Positions 12,147 to 23,886 of a DNA stretch of 64,000 nucleotides are shown in pieces; position 1 is the first letter of the stretch; every line of letters begins with the position of its first letter. Source of the stretch: Mugil cephalus. Lineage: Eukaryota > Chordata > Actinopteri > Mugiliformes > Mugilidae. The translations under genes and the position numbers were made by a program. Location: the NCBI RefSeq assembly GCF_022458985.1, contig NC_061775.1, positions 25,812,319 to 25,876,318 of the forward strand. Reading direction: 5' to 3'. Below the pieces are notes generated by a model. The model saw nothing but the letters and a program-made list of their open reading frames with translations. It searched no databases and was not told the DNA's origin.

Positions 12147-15100
12147 ATGTCCTCCTCCAGACTCAACGAATCCCAGTTCAGCTGCCCCATCTGCCTCCAG
12201 TGGCTCAAGGACCCGGTCACCATCCCGTGCGGCCACAGCTACTGCATGCGCTGCCTGACGGATCACTGGGACCGGCTGGTGGTCTGCAGCTGTCCCCAGT
12301 GCAGGGCCACCTTCAGTCCCAGACCCACGCTGGGCAGGAACAACCTGCTGGTGGAGATGATGGAGAAACTCGGTGCCATGAATCTGAATCTGAGCGGGGG
12401 CCCCTCTGCTCCCCCTCTGTCCGCGGTCCTCATGGGCCCCGCGGAGACCGGAGGCTTCCAGCACGCCACCTTTGACGTGTCCTCGGTGCGTCCAGAGAGG
12501 AATGACGCGGAGGTGAGGAGAGTGGTTCCATTTGAACTTTTAATTTCTAAAATAAGTTTACAAGAAGGATGAACTTAAAACAGATAAAACCATGAGAATT
12601 CACAACCTCCCTCTTCATGAGTAATGACATAAGTTACACTTTACATTACCACATCAGACACATAATGAAAGGAGAATATTGTAGTTGTAAGAAATCACAG
12701 CTACTTTTATGTTATTGAGGAGACTGATTCGTTTTTAATTCTTAAATTGTCTCTTTTAAGTGTTTGTTGATTTGTTACGTCATTGTTTCAGAGGCTGTTG
12801 GGAGAAACACGGAGATGTGTTGCAGCTCAGCTTCAGGAGAGGGAGTTTGAGGTTCAGCAGCTGAAACAAAGTCTGCGCTCGTTCTCCGTGAGTATACGTT
12901 AAAAAAACTGAACTCCATGTCATATGAACCCAGTGGAAATGGCTTAAATTCACCATTTAATTGTTTGCTTCCACGCTCACTGGGTACGTCCCAATAAAAA
13001 CATTACTGATGTTTTTTCTCCCAGATCATCATGAATGTTCCATGTGTCTGTAGTCAGACGTAATGTGCGTCCTGTGTGTCTCATAAGCGTTTGGCCAAAG
13101 CAGCGGTGAAGGACAGCAGCAAGATCTTCTCGGAGCTGCTGGAGTTCCTGGAGCGGCGTCGCGTTGAGACCAAGGAGCTGATCAGGGCCCAGGAGAAGGC
13201 CGAAGCGATCCGAGCCGAGAACCACCTGCAGCATCTGGAGCGGCAGATAACGGAGCTGAGGAGGAGGGACGGGGAGCTGGAGATGCTTTCACGCTCCGAG
13301 GACCAGCAGCTCATCGCACAGGTGAAGCTTTCTCACCGTCCTGAGCGTTAACGTTAACGCGTCACGAGCATGAACTGAGTGCTGCCGTTTCCTCCTCAGC
13401 AGATGTGCCAGTCGCTTCAGAGTCCAAAAGAAAGCAACTCTCTGAGAGTCAGTCCACACGTCTCATTTGGGCCGGTGAGAAGCGTCATCTCAGACCTGAA
13501 GGAGCAGCTGCAGAGCTTCTTCCAGACTCAGTACACAGGCGTCACCTCCGCAGGTCTCTAACGTTCATCAGCTCTCTCACAGTTTCACCTGCACAAACGT
13601 ATCATATCAGCCTGAATAACTTCACTTCCTTCTTTCACAGTGAAAGCTGTAAACCTTCTGCACATAGAAAAGGCCAACAGAGGTGACGTCTTCTCTCTAA
13701 ACATCTAATTGTAGCAGCAGATCTTTTAATTTTGAAAAGTACTCATAAGATCTGCCACAGGTCATGAGAGACACTTTAAATCTGGATCGGATTAGTTGAA
13801 ATCATACTCAAAGAAACATGGGTTTATATTCTGTAAGATTCAAGGTGTTTATTCTCATGTGTACAATAAAAACACACATCAATATAAAGCTTAGATAGAG
13901 CGAAAATAGAAAGAGCAAACTGGAAGAAAAAACTGTTCAATGAAACACTTTAAAACCTTAGTCTATAAAGTTCTGTTTGTCGGTGGGAGTGAGGCATCGT
14001 ATGAGCTAAAAGTTACATTTAATAAGGTTTAATTTTATTAATTATTATATTTTCATACATTATAACATTGCTCTTGAATTGTAAGGCATTACATTACTTT
14101 TGCATTACTGTTACTTTCACTTTGTGTTCTCAATAGATCTTATCACCTCATTTATTACAGTAATTGCATTACTTTTGCTTATCTATAATAATATACATGG
14201 ATATAATTATTCCTCTAATATGCTCTTGTATCTGCCTAAAAAACCTGCCTGGAAGGAGTTTTCAGACAGATTTAGAGGCTTAAACCACAAAATCTGATCA
14301 ACAGGAAAATCTTACCTCCTAATAATCATGTAAACACGTGTTAGTTCACCTGTAGAAGGTGTTTTACCTGAAATCTTATCCTAACGACTCATAAACTCCT
14401 GTAAAGGTTTGTTCTGATCTTTGTAAAATAGAAAATATTTTAGTTTTCCCAGTTAGTAACTAAACATGTTTTTAACGAGCTAACGGCAGCAGTAGTTCAG
14501 TTAATCAGCTCTGGCCACATTTACATGGACATTAATTACCAGAATATAAAACGTCTCATGTAAGAAACGCAGTCAGAGCAGGATTTTTAATTGGATGTAG
14601 AGCATCTGATGTCCTGATCTTCTATTAACCATATAAACTGTTGATGTGCTGGTTTCTCTGGTTTAAGAAACGTGGAGGTAGAAATATGAAATGCAAACCA
14701 TTAATTGTAGTGGTTGAAAAAATAGAAGTAGCTTAGTTTGTTTTAAAGGTTGCTTCTTGAATATAATTGAGTGTTTTAGTGAAAATGTTCTGCCTCAGAC
14801 AAACCTTCCTGTGTCTTTATTTTCAGCAGACGCCTCCTCTGATTCTTCCTGCGTTCCCGCTCTGAACAGCAGAGACGATCTCCTCCAGTGTGAGTCCTCT
14901 CCCACTCTAGTGTCTCTCCTCTTTTAACCTGGACTCAAACCCCGGCCGTCTCTTCTCTCTGCAGACTTCTGTCCGCTGTCTGTGGATCCGTTCACGGTGC
15001 ATAGCGACCTCTCTCTGGCCGAGGGGAACCGTGGGGTCAGGCGGACCGGAAAACCGCAGAGCTACCCGGACCACCCGGACCGCTTCGACACCTGGGGCCA

Positions 15101-16822
15101 GGCGCTGTGCCGCGAGGGTCTGAGGGGCCGCTGCTACTGGGAGGCCGAGTGCGACGGCCTGCAGGTGGCGCTGGGGCTCAGCTACGAGAGCATCGGAAGA
15201 AAGGTGGGCGTCATAGAAGGACTTCCAGGACGGTAGAGTTCATTTCAACACACTAGAGCCACATATTACAGAGAGTCTGTCCAACCAGGGAATGGACAGT
15301 CTGAGCTGTCCCTCTATGCTGATTGGTTCTGAGCTGGTCACATGTTTCATGGGCGCCATGTTAGATACATATAACCAATATTCATCCATAGAGAAGTGGC
15401 AAAAACAGAGAATAAAGCTGGATTAAAAGTTAAACTACACCAAAGTGCTCAGTCTACGGCTCCAGCACAGGATCAAGAAAACATGGAGGAAACTCCAGCG
15501 TTTCCTCAGTGAACAAAAACAGAGAAAGTTATGGAGCAGAAGATTAAAAGAAAGAACTGGATGTCAGCTGATTTCTCCCTGTTATGTGATGAGGTTTATA
15601 TAGAAAAATAAAGTCACACCATCATTAATGTGAACCTTGATCTCAAAAATACCCAAGTTTGAAGTTAACCTAGCTTTATGCTAGTCTTATGCTAGCTAGT
15701 TATCTAGACTAAAGACTTATAGCAAGAAAATAGCAGTTAGCATCATATATACTGTGAAACCCATGTGTTCATGTAATTTATGTCCATGTAGAAAGACACA
15801 TTTAACTAACACGTAACTTTACCTCAGTTACTTAAGTTATCATGGCTAGCATGCTAATGCTATGATGATAATACTAATGCTAATACTAAATAACAGTAAG
15901 ACTAGTTTAATTTTCACTATTTCTGAGTATTTATAATTTTTCTTTTAATGGTGATGGATGAACACGGAGACTGAGGAGAAGATAAACACAGCTCCATGAC
16001 TGATGAGGTGATTGGGCTACAAAGCATTTTACAGCTCATTTCAGATATTTAAAGGAAGTAGACGCTGGAATATTTAAGTGAGGTCCTTTTACATATTGAC
16101 AGACATTGGTAATAACATTTATAGGCCTGTTAATGGTGAAAATAAACGATTTATTTCAACATAGCACATCCACCCCGTAGAGTTACACTGTAGAATCTAA
16201 CCTCTGATGTAGCAAACATGGCGCCTATGGTTTGAGTTGAGACCCTCTCTAATATACGGCTCTGAATTTATTCACATATACAAAAGCTCTATTCACACAG
16301 GGTTAGTTTTACCATATTTTTAATTATACTAATAACACTACATTAAATGCTTATTACGGAAAAGTGCACTTGGTTATTCACTGATCAGCCATAACATTAC
16401 GTCCACTGGTGTAAATAAATAGCAGTGATTGTCTAGTTATTTATTTAACACAAACTTAAATGGTTGAATAATGTTCTGTGATGTTTGGTCCTCAGGGTTC
16501 GTCCAACCAGTCCCGACTGGGACACAACTCTGTGTCGTGGGGTCTGAGCTGCAGCTCGTCCTCCTTCTCCTTCTGTCACGCTGACCAGTCCCATGCGGTG
16601 GCGTCTCCTCCTCCCGCTGCCTCCTCCTCGTCCTCCTCGTCCTCCTCCTCCCGCAGGATCGGCGTGTTCCTGGACCACGACGCCGGTCTGCTCTGCTTCT
16701 ACGCCGTCACGCCCGGAGGAGTCCACCTCCTGCACCGGGTGGAGACTAAGTTCGACCAGCCTCTGTACGCGGCCGTGTGGCTCGGAGCCGACTCTTCCGT
16801 CGCCTTCGTTGTCCCGAACTGA
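12147..16822 (+). CDS. B-box-less RING / coiled-coil / PRY-SPRY E3 ubiquitin ligase (RNF135/TRIM25-like)
   Basis: Eight coding exons: 12147-12512, 12792-12887, 13088-13321, 13400-13553, 13641-13682, 14827-14889, 14965-15203 and 16496-16822. All phases match, giving 506 aa. Residues 13-52 form a C3HC4 RING (C13, C16, C28, H30, C33, C36, C49, C52). A linker without Cys/His pairs follows, so there is no B-box. Residues about 123-290 are coiled coil, rich in Glu, Leu and Arg. Residues about 320-506 are PRY-SPRY, with the usual CYWEAE and GVFLDHDAG-type motifs. Such proteins transfer ubiquitin, with the SPRY domain choosing the target; in Riplet and TRIM25 the setting is RIG-I antiviral signalling. 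That role here is an inference. The SPRY domain carries a serine run coded by TCC repeats. The start is the first ATG after the acceptor, in context GCCACGATG. A bloodthirsty/TRIM47-type name is possible. Confidence 0.85.
14256..14660. repeat. Dispersed repeat inside the ligase intron before exon 6
   Basis: Shares a block around CCTCCTAATAATCATGTAAA with 8130-8160 and, inverted, with about 26170-26200. It lies in the intron 13683-14826, which otherwise shows only AT-rich sequence. Confidence 0.4.
15256..16262 (+). mobile_element. Non-autonomous DNA transposon (MITE-like), copy 2, in the ligase SPRY intron
   Basis: Begins GAGCCACATATTACAGAG right after a TA and ends CTCTAATATACGGCTC. The two ends are imperfect inverted repeats of about 25 bp, and inner blocks (GGGCGCCATG near the start, CATGGCGCCTATG near the end) extend the inverted symmetry. 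It is about 1.0 kb, has no open frame of note, and is the longer relative of the copy at 4590-5461. It fills most of the intron splitting the SPRY domain. Confidence 0.85.
16318..16441 (+). repeat. Direct repeat, left copy (related to 17136-17260)
   Basis: Contains ATTAAATGCTTATTAC, AAAGTGCACTT and ATCAGCCATAACATTA in the same order and spacing as the copy at 17136-17260. A fragment of the last block also appears near 53573-53605. It ends about 55 bases before the last ligase exon. Confidence 0.8.
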
Positions 16823-16984
16823 ACAACTTCTAAGCTGCATTAGGTCAGTAAACTCACAGTTTTTATTTCATTTAATGAAATGACTCAGGTCCTGACTAGA
16901 GCTCTACTCATTAAGCTTTAATTAAAACTTCCAAGTTATTAGAGTTGTTGCATGACGAGAGCAGTTAGATAAATACGTACATAA

Positions 16985-16990
16985 AATAAA
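16985..16990 (+). terminator. Candidate polyadenylation signal of the RING-SPRY gene
   Basis: AATAAA lies about 160 bases after the TGA at 16820-16822. It is the first canonical hexamer I see downstream of the stop. Confidence 0.45.
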
Positions 16991-17135
16991 GCAAAATCAG
17001 ACATTATAAATATCTTAAAAGTGTAAATAAATCCCATGAAAAGGACACGACTTGGGGAGAAAATTCAATCACAAACTAGCTGCTCATCAGTATTAATAAA
17101 TATTATATTTGTTTTGCATGTAATGAATATTAATA

Positions 17136-17260
17136 ACCATCTAAACCTAAACGCTATATTTAATGCTTATTACAGTAAAGTGCACTTAGTGATAAACTTA
17201 TCAGCCATAACATTATGACCACTAGTGTAATAAATGACACTGATTTTTCTAGTTACTGTG
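17136..17260 (+). repeat. Direct repeat, right copy (related to 16318-16441)
   Basis: Repeats the left copy with point differences, including TTAATGCTTATTACAG, AAAGTGCACTTAG and ATCAGCCATAACATTATG. With the left copy it brackets the terminal SPRY exon of the ligase gene. Confidence 0.8.
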
Positions 17261-17696
17261 GGATATCAATAAAAAAAATAGTCCTAAAAGTTGATGTTAG
17301 ACTGGAAACTCTGACTACATCAGAGTATCAGAATACTTGACTGATCTGTGTACTTTGGATTTATCTTTCTGGGTTTTTTTTTTAGATTTTATCAGGGATT
17401 CTTGTACCGATATATATTGTATATTTATAGTGTAATTCTACCTCGTTAATTAATTTGGTCCCTGACAGTTTTGTGTCATGTATGAACAAAAGATTTTATT
17501 TATTTACTTATTTATTTTATTCAACATCTGATCCCTGCACAACTCCTACTCCTCCAATGAGCTGTTACTCTGAACTATGCACACAACTTTCAGTTTATTC
17601 TCAGGGATATTTCCATTTGTTCATTTCCTGTGTGATGTGTAAAATGTGTTAAATTCACGAGACAGAGATTCGGTAGCGTCAGTGCAAGAGTTGGAT

Positions 17697-17702
17697 TTTA
17701 TT
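17697..17702 (-). terminator. eef1d: Polyadenylation signal of eef1d
   Basis: TTTATT on the plus strand reads AATAAA on the coding strand, about 65 bases beyond the eef1d stop at 17769-17771. The very short 3' UTR suits a highly expressed translation factor. Confidence 0.65.
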
Positions 17703-17768
17703 CGTGTTAACCGTAGATACAATCAGCAGAAAACAGAGTGACGACAGACGGGAGGAGACGTGCTGGGA

Positions 17769-20700
17769 TCAGATCTTGTTGAAAGCTGCTATGTCGACGC
17801 TCTGGACCTGAAACACAAACAGAAGAAAGTTAGTTAGTGTTTCCATCCAGATTTATTAAAGTTATATTGCGAGTCCATTAAGTTCACGGCCTAAACAAAA
17901 TAATTCACAGTGTTGATTTAATGAACGGTTTAAGTAGATCCATGTACATAATCGCTCCGTTTTAAATCATCAACATGGCTGTGAACTAAAGACAAAACCT
18001 ACAGCAGCTAGAAAAATAAATGCTATTTGGTTTCTATGTGTTATCTGGTATTCAGAGAGAATGAAACATAGTTCTCATGATGTTGGAAAAAGGACAGAGT
18101 GTGTAATAACTGCTGCTGCCAGAAGAGGGAGACAAACATTTAACGCTGTAGCTTTAACTCATACAAACAGACTGTTTATGGGGATGGGTGTCGTTCTATC
18201 AGGTACCAGAAACAGTACAAACTTTATCCAAAAACTGTGCCTTTATATTTTTAAGGCAATTTAAATAATGCAAGAAATAAATGAACCAATATAAAATAAA
18301 ATTCATAATAAAACCAGTGGCGTTCTATATTTCTGGGCTTGTGCAACGTGTGGTCAGATGTTGAATCTAATTCCAGGTGTTAGCTCCTTGTTGCAGGTCT
18401 TTTGAAGGTTCACTAATAAAACCTTTTGGTCTGGTCAGCACCAGTGCCATTATGGTACCAAGTATCGTTACCCATCCCTAGTGTTTACTCACTGTTTATT
18501 TATGAATGGGTCAAACGGGGGCTACAACTTAACTCTGACATTTAAGGCTGTTTCATGGAAATGCTGATTACATTACATGGTCAAGTAATTCTGGAGCTCC
18601 TCAACACGTCTTTACATGTTCATTCTAACCTGCAACTAAACCTTAGCTGCCTGCTCTGTTAACTAACTTTGTAATTAACGTGTCTTTAAATATTCATGTA
18701 ATAAAATAAAAGTATGTCCAACCTGACACTTTTGAGTCTGTTAAACTGTTTACACCACGGAAACATTCAAGTGGGAAACTCTGATCAGAACGAACTAATG
18801 TCGTCTTTCCAGATTTATTCCTAACTACATTCTCCAGGTATTTACAGGGTTTTTCATATATCATTCAGAGATTTACAGAATATTTTACTCCTAAAAACAT
18901 GCAAAAATTGATTTTTTTGGACTGATGAGAGTATTTTTTGATTTATGGAGAGATTAAAAAAAAAAGATATCCAAAGTCCCCTCTGTAAATACCTGGAAAT
19001 CTAATACTTTAACAAAATGAAACAAGAATTATTCAGATTTCTGTTCTGGAAATGTATGGAAATTAGTGCATATTTAAATATAAATTCACAGAAAACTTGT
19101 AATACAAAAAAAGTATTGTATTAATGGAGGAGTTTAGTGGTGATATCTATTAGTTAAAAATGTGACCTTATTCTCCTGTAGTGTCTGGAATTAAATGATA
19201 AATAACCGTTTTGTTTACTCGAGTTTCTACCTAAACCCTGAGGAACTAATCTAGATCAATAAAACCCCTAAAGAGACGTGTCCGAGTACTCACGTAGTCT
19301 TCAAACTTGGTGATCTCCTCCTCCAATATGTCCGTCCCCACCTTGTCGTCCTCCACCACGCACGCGATCTGCAGCTTCTTGATGCCGTAGCCGACGGGAA
19401 CCAGTTTGGACGTCCCCCACAACAGACCGTCCGCCTGCACCGAGCGCACACACTCCTCCAGCTTCGCCATGTCCGTCTCGTCGTCCCACTAAAAATAAAA
19501 TAAAATAAATAAAGACACACTCAGGAGATACGAGTCGGTTTCATTCGTCCGATCAGAGCAGAACTCACCGGTTTGACGTCGAGGAGGATGGAGGACTTGG
19601 CGATGAGGGCGGGCTTCTTCGCCTTTTTCTCCGCGTACTCTTTCAACCGCTGCTCTTTGAGTCTCTCTGCCTCTTCGTCATCATCATCGCTACCAAACAG
19701 ATCAATGTCATCGTCGTCGTCCTCTTCGACGTCGTCTTTAACTGGAGCGCTGCTCTTCTGCTGGACAGTAGTGCCCTGTACGGGAAAATAAAGAAGCACT
19801 TACACAAATGCAATTATTCCATTCGTTTCAAATGCAAACGAAACGCAAACGTCGGTGCAGACTCACGTTTGTGTAGGGGACTGAAGGAGCCGGAGTCACA
19901 GCAGCAGGAGATTTCTCAAGAACCGAAACCCGACATTCCAGTTTGGAGAGAGCTGCCCTCAAATCGTCCACCACTGAAGAGACAGAACCAGAGTCACGAG
20001 ACCAAACCAGAACATCACAGACGTCTGAGACAAGGTGGAGCTCAAACAAGATGAGACAAATGGTTCTTATAAAGATCTTTTCCCTCCATGTACATTAGTA
20101 AAACTAATGCATTCTGGTTTATTAGTCCTGCATTAAATCTTAGCTTTACATTCATGTTGCATCCACACGTGTTCCTATTATTTTGACATTTTACTCAGTG
20201 GGCTCGACTAAAAAAAAAAGAAAAAATTTTAGAGTTTAATTCAATCTAATTTAATTTAAAAACACACCCATCATCCAACATGATCATACCACTTTTCTGA
20301 CTGTTTCATCATCAACCGATTATTCTTTATTAGTCCTTTCATGCACGAATTATAAAAGTCTCAGTCAGGATTGTTTTCCCAAAGTGTTTTTATTTATCTT
20401 TAGGCATAAAAAGAACAAATTATTATGTTTTTTTTTGTTTTTTTACACCAATTATTAACTTTATGTGCAACTTTGACAAAAAAAACTCCCATTTATTATG
20501 ATAAAAAAATATTTTTATTTCAGTCCACTCAAGTGGACATCGTGCATGAAATAATGTTTTGTCATATGTGCACGTCCATATAAGGAGCAAGTTTAATTAA
20601 CTCAAAGCTCCTCTAGACTGGCAACAAATTACAAAGTGACCGAATAAATCCTTAAAGACCATTAGTGTTGGTTTTCTATCATTTTTTATGTTAATTGGTT

Positions 20701-23417
20701 GCGTTATAATTGGAAGCAATTAAATTCTAAAGCCAAATTATTTCATCGACTGAATCAACGTATGTTAATCCCAAGTTTTAAAAACCACAGATGCCATGTT
20801 TATAGTTTTTTAATTATGTTAATTGTTCATTATTTTAGCTGCAGATCTCAGATCGCACATTAAAGTAGAATAGACGCAGGTAAAGAAAGGAAAGACGTTC
20901 ACATTTGTTATTTTTTTTTAAATCAGAGCTGAGAACCAAAACCCACCTTTGTGTAAACTCTGGTTCTCCAGCTCCAGGCTGTTGATGCGAGAGACGAGTT
21001 CTCCTTGATCGGCTCCGTTGCTGCTGTTCTTGCTCTGCTCAGATCAGAAAACACAAGACAGAAACGAATGCGGTTTAGTGAGAGCGTCGCGTCCTCTCAT
21101 CACACTCAGAAGCATCTACAGCAGCGTGAAGCAGAAAAAACCCCCCCGGTGGAAACGTATGAGCGATAAGCAGCTACTTGGATCTGGTCTACGACACTTC
21201 ACACACACAGAGGAATCATCCGAGTGTGATTCAGAGCAGCGTCACACACCAGGCTTAGAGGCACTTACTAACTCAGACTGTTGGCTTAAGGGAGGAGGAG
21301 CTGACCCTCTGTTAGACAGTGAGGTCTTCAGCTGGAGGGAAGGAGGGAAGGAAGGAGGAGGGAGGTTTTAAGGTAGGAGACAGGAGACAGGATCAGGAGA
21401 AAGGAAGAACAGAACCAGGGAAAGTAAAACAGAAAAGAAAAGGAGCATCTAAAGCCTCTTTAATAGTAGATGCTGTAACCATGGAGCCTGCAACGGTGCG
21501 AGTCATTTCATTTTAATTTCTTTATTTCCGTGAGCATAGGATAACTTCTATCCTAGATAATAAATCCAACTGAATATCTACAGAAAGAAACAAAAGTCAA
21601 ATAAACTTTTCAAATATAGAAAAAAAGAACAAACAAAATCAATTGCTACAATGAATTATGTCTGTCTTTTTTCATTGCTTTTTATTTTACTTAGATTGTA
21701 TTAACCGTCTGTTTATTTGCTTATATATACACATTATTTGCATCTTTGGAATAAATCACTAAATCAAAATCTAATGTCCCTTTTACATTTCAGGGCTTTT
21801 TTTGAACACTGATATAAAACATAACTTGAAACAAGAAACTGAAACATCTATATTTTACATTTGTTCTTGTGTTACATATTTCAAAAATAAGGAGCCTTCT
21901 TAAATTTTCCCTCAAAAAATGATTTCTAATATTTTTAATTGAACTACATCCAAGAATTTTAATGTGCCACATTCAATAAATAATCTATTAGTTGGCTCTA
22001 AATAACCTACTTTATGAATCAAATTTAGATCCTATAGTTAAACTACAAAAAATAGCTACACGAGTAATAAATAAACAGAATGTCATGTATGGTATTATCA
22101 GTTAAGTATATAATAGATATGAACTTTTCTTTATATTTATACCTCGTCAGTCTGGTTTGCGCTGTAACATCACCAACCAACCACTAGTTGGCGCTGTGGG
22201 TTAATGTTTGTTTCTACTTCCTGCTTCACTTTCACAACAATGGCAACTGCAACTTTTGCTGAAATTTCACCAAACATGAGTCATACAAATGTTTGTAAAC
22301 CTCCTCAGGTAACTTTATCCGTTCTGCATCGATCCAAACTAATACTAATATAATATAATACGCTACTACCCAGTGAATCAATCACAGATAAATCTCATTT
22401 AAATGTCTCATTAGGGTGCAGCCTACATGACTTTGAGCTTTAAAACAAACCACAGGACTGTCAGCATCAGCTACACCGACGAAGGAAAAGGTTGAATTCA
22501 GGTGTGTCCGTCTTTGCTCAGACTGAAAGTTTATTTCAGCGTCTAACATCTGGAAGCAGCTTTGATTCTGTTAACGTTTACACTTTAAAGTCCTGGAATT
22601 TAGACTGAGACACATGTAGGAATCTGACCTTTTCAAACTGCTTCTGCATTTAGTTTCCTGTGCAGATCTTTTAATCCGGATATAACAATAAATTATGTAG
22701 TCTGACAAGTTTGAACCAAATGCAGTTAAACCAGAAACAATCTGCCTGTTTAGTTTGTTCTCACTTCAAGATAATTAAAGACATTTTTTTTAACAGACCA
22801 GGTTGTTAATGTTGTAAAATCTGTGAATCACATTCAGAATAAAGAACCTGAAAATGGATGAATTTATAATGAAAATATCCAGGACGACTTAACGAGAATC
22901 AGATACAAACCAGTTCTTCACACACTTTATCCAATACGTTGGATATTTTTCCATGAAGCCTGAGTTTAATCATTCACTCGTGTTTGTAGAAAAGTGGAAA
23001 ATGTGAGACGAGGAGTTAAGTCACAGTTTGAGTATAAACGTCTGTGCAGCGATACTCACCCCTGCTAGAGATTTCTGGATGTTTTCCCGAGCACGAGCAA
23101 TGTCTTGCAAAATGGAGTTGGCTCCAACATCCTTAAAAACAAACAAAAAAAAGTCATGTGTAGGTATAAGTAAAGTCATTTTAATTCATTTATACAGTAA
23201 TTTAACATTTAATTCTTTCACAGCACATATAGTCTGACTCTTCGCATCAGTATCATTATCAAATAATAACGTGGTGTCAGTGGAAAGTCACCTGATCTTT
23301 TACCTGTGTGGTTTTCGCGGAGCCGTTCACGCGCTCGTAGAAGCGTCTCTCAGCCTCGTCATAGCGAGGTTTATCAAACCAGATCTTCTCCTGGGCCAGA
23401 AAGTCCACTGCACTCAT
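17769..23417 (-). CDS. eef1d: Elongation factor 1-delta (eEF1B delta), short form
   Basis: Seven coding exons on the minus strand: 23417-23304, 23131-23060, 21034-20947, 19973-19867, 19775-19569, 19488-19294 and 17807-17769, joining in phase to 273 aa. The N-terminus holds the [17 protein letters not shown] motif. A leucine zipper has leucines exactly every seven residues at 75, 82, 89, 96, 103 and 110. An acidic block (about 140-165, including [10 protein letters not shown], a typical CK2 site) precedes the C-terminal guanine-exchange domain, from LDVKPWDDETDM (about 190) to the end [12 protein letters not shown]. The protein recharges eEF1A with GTP in the cytosolic eEF1 complex, held by its zipper and N-terminus. 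Length matches the family (about 280). The exon holding the ATG starts four bases before it, so the same exon also serves the long form. Identification is firm. Confidence 0.97.
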
Positions 23418-23886
23418 TTTCCTAAAGAAAGAGGGAGGAGAGGAGGACGAGAGAGGGACGTGTGAACAGAACACAGGAGAGAGGTCAGGGGGAGGAAACA
23501 GGAAAAGAAATCTGTTTTACTGTTTTTACTACTTAACTACACATTAAATCGTGTTTATCTGCTTTAAAATCTTAACCATTTCCTACTCTTTTTTTTTTAA
23601 ATTTCTCTCCCACACAGACAAATGCAACCATACAAAACACTTAAAGGAAGTTGGTAAAAAAAAAAAAATAAATAAAAATTAAAAATCAACTAAAATGAAA
23701 TGAGTGAACCAAGACGACTGGAAAAAAAAATAAAGGTAAATAAAACAAAATGAATAATAAATTCACGCATTCAAAAAAGAAAAAAAGAACAACCCCAACA
23801 AATGATGATTTAAAATAAATAAAAAAACGAATGAAAAGATGAACGGAAACATCTGGAGCTGTTCCATTCTCCCGGTTTGGTCATAC

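Noticed and set aside
12138-12475. Other frames over the RING exon on both strands
   Set aside because: GC-rich shadows; only the frame from 12147 has the C3HC4 pattern and a matching splice phase.
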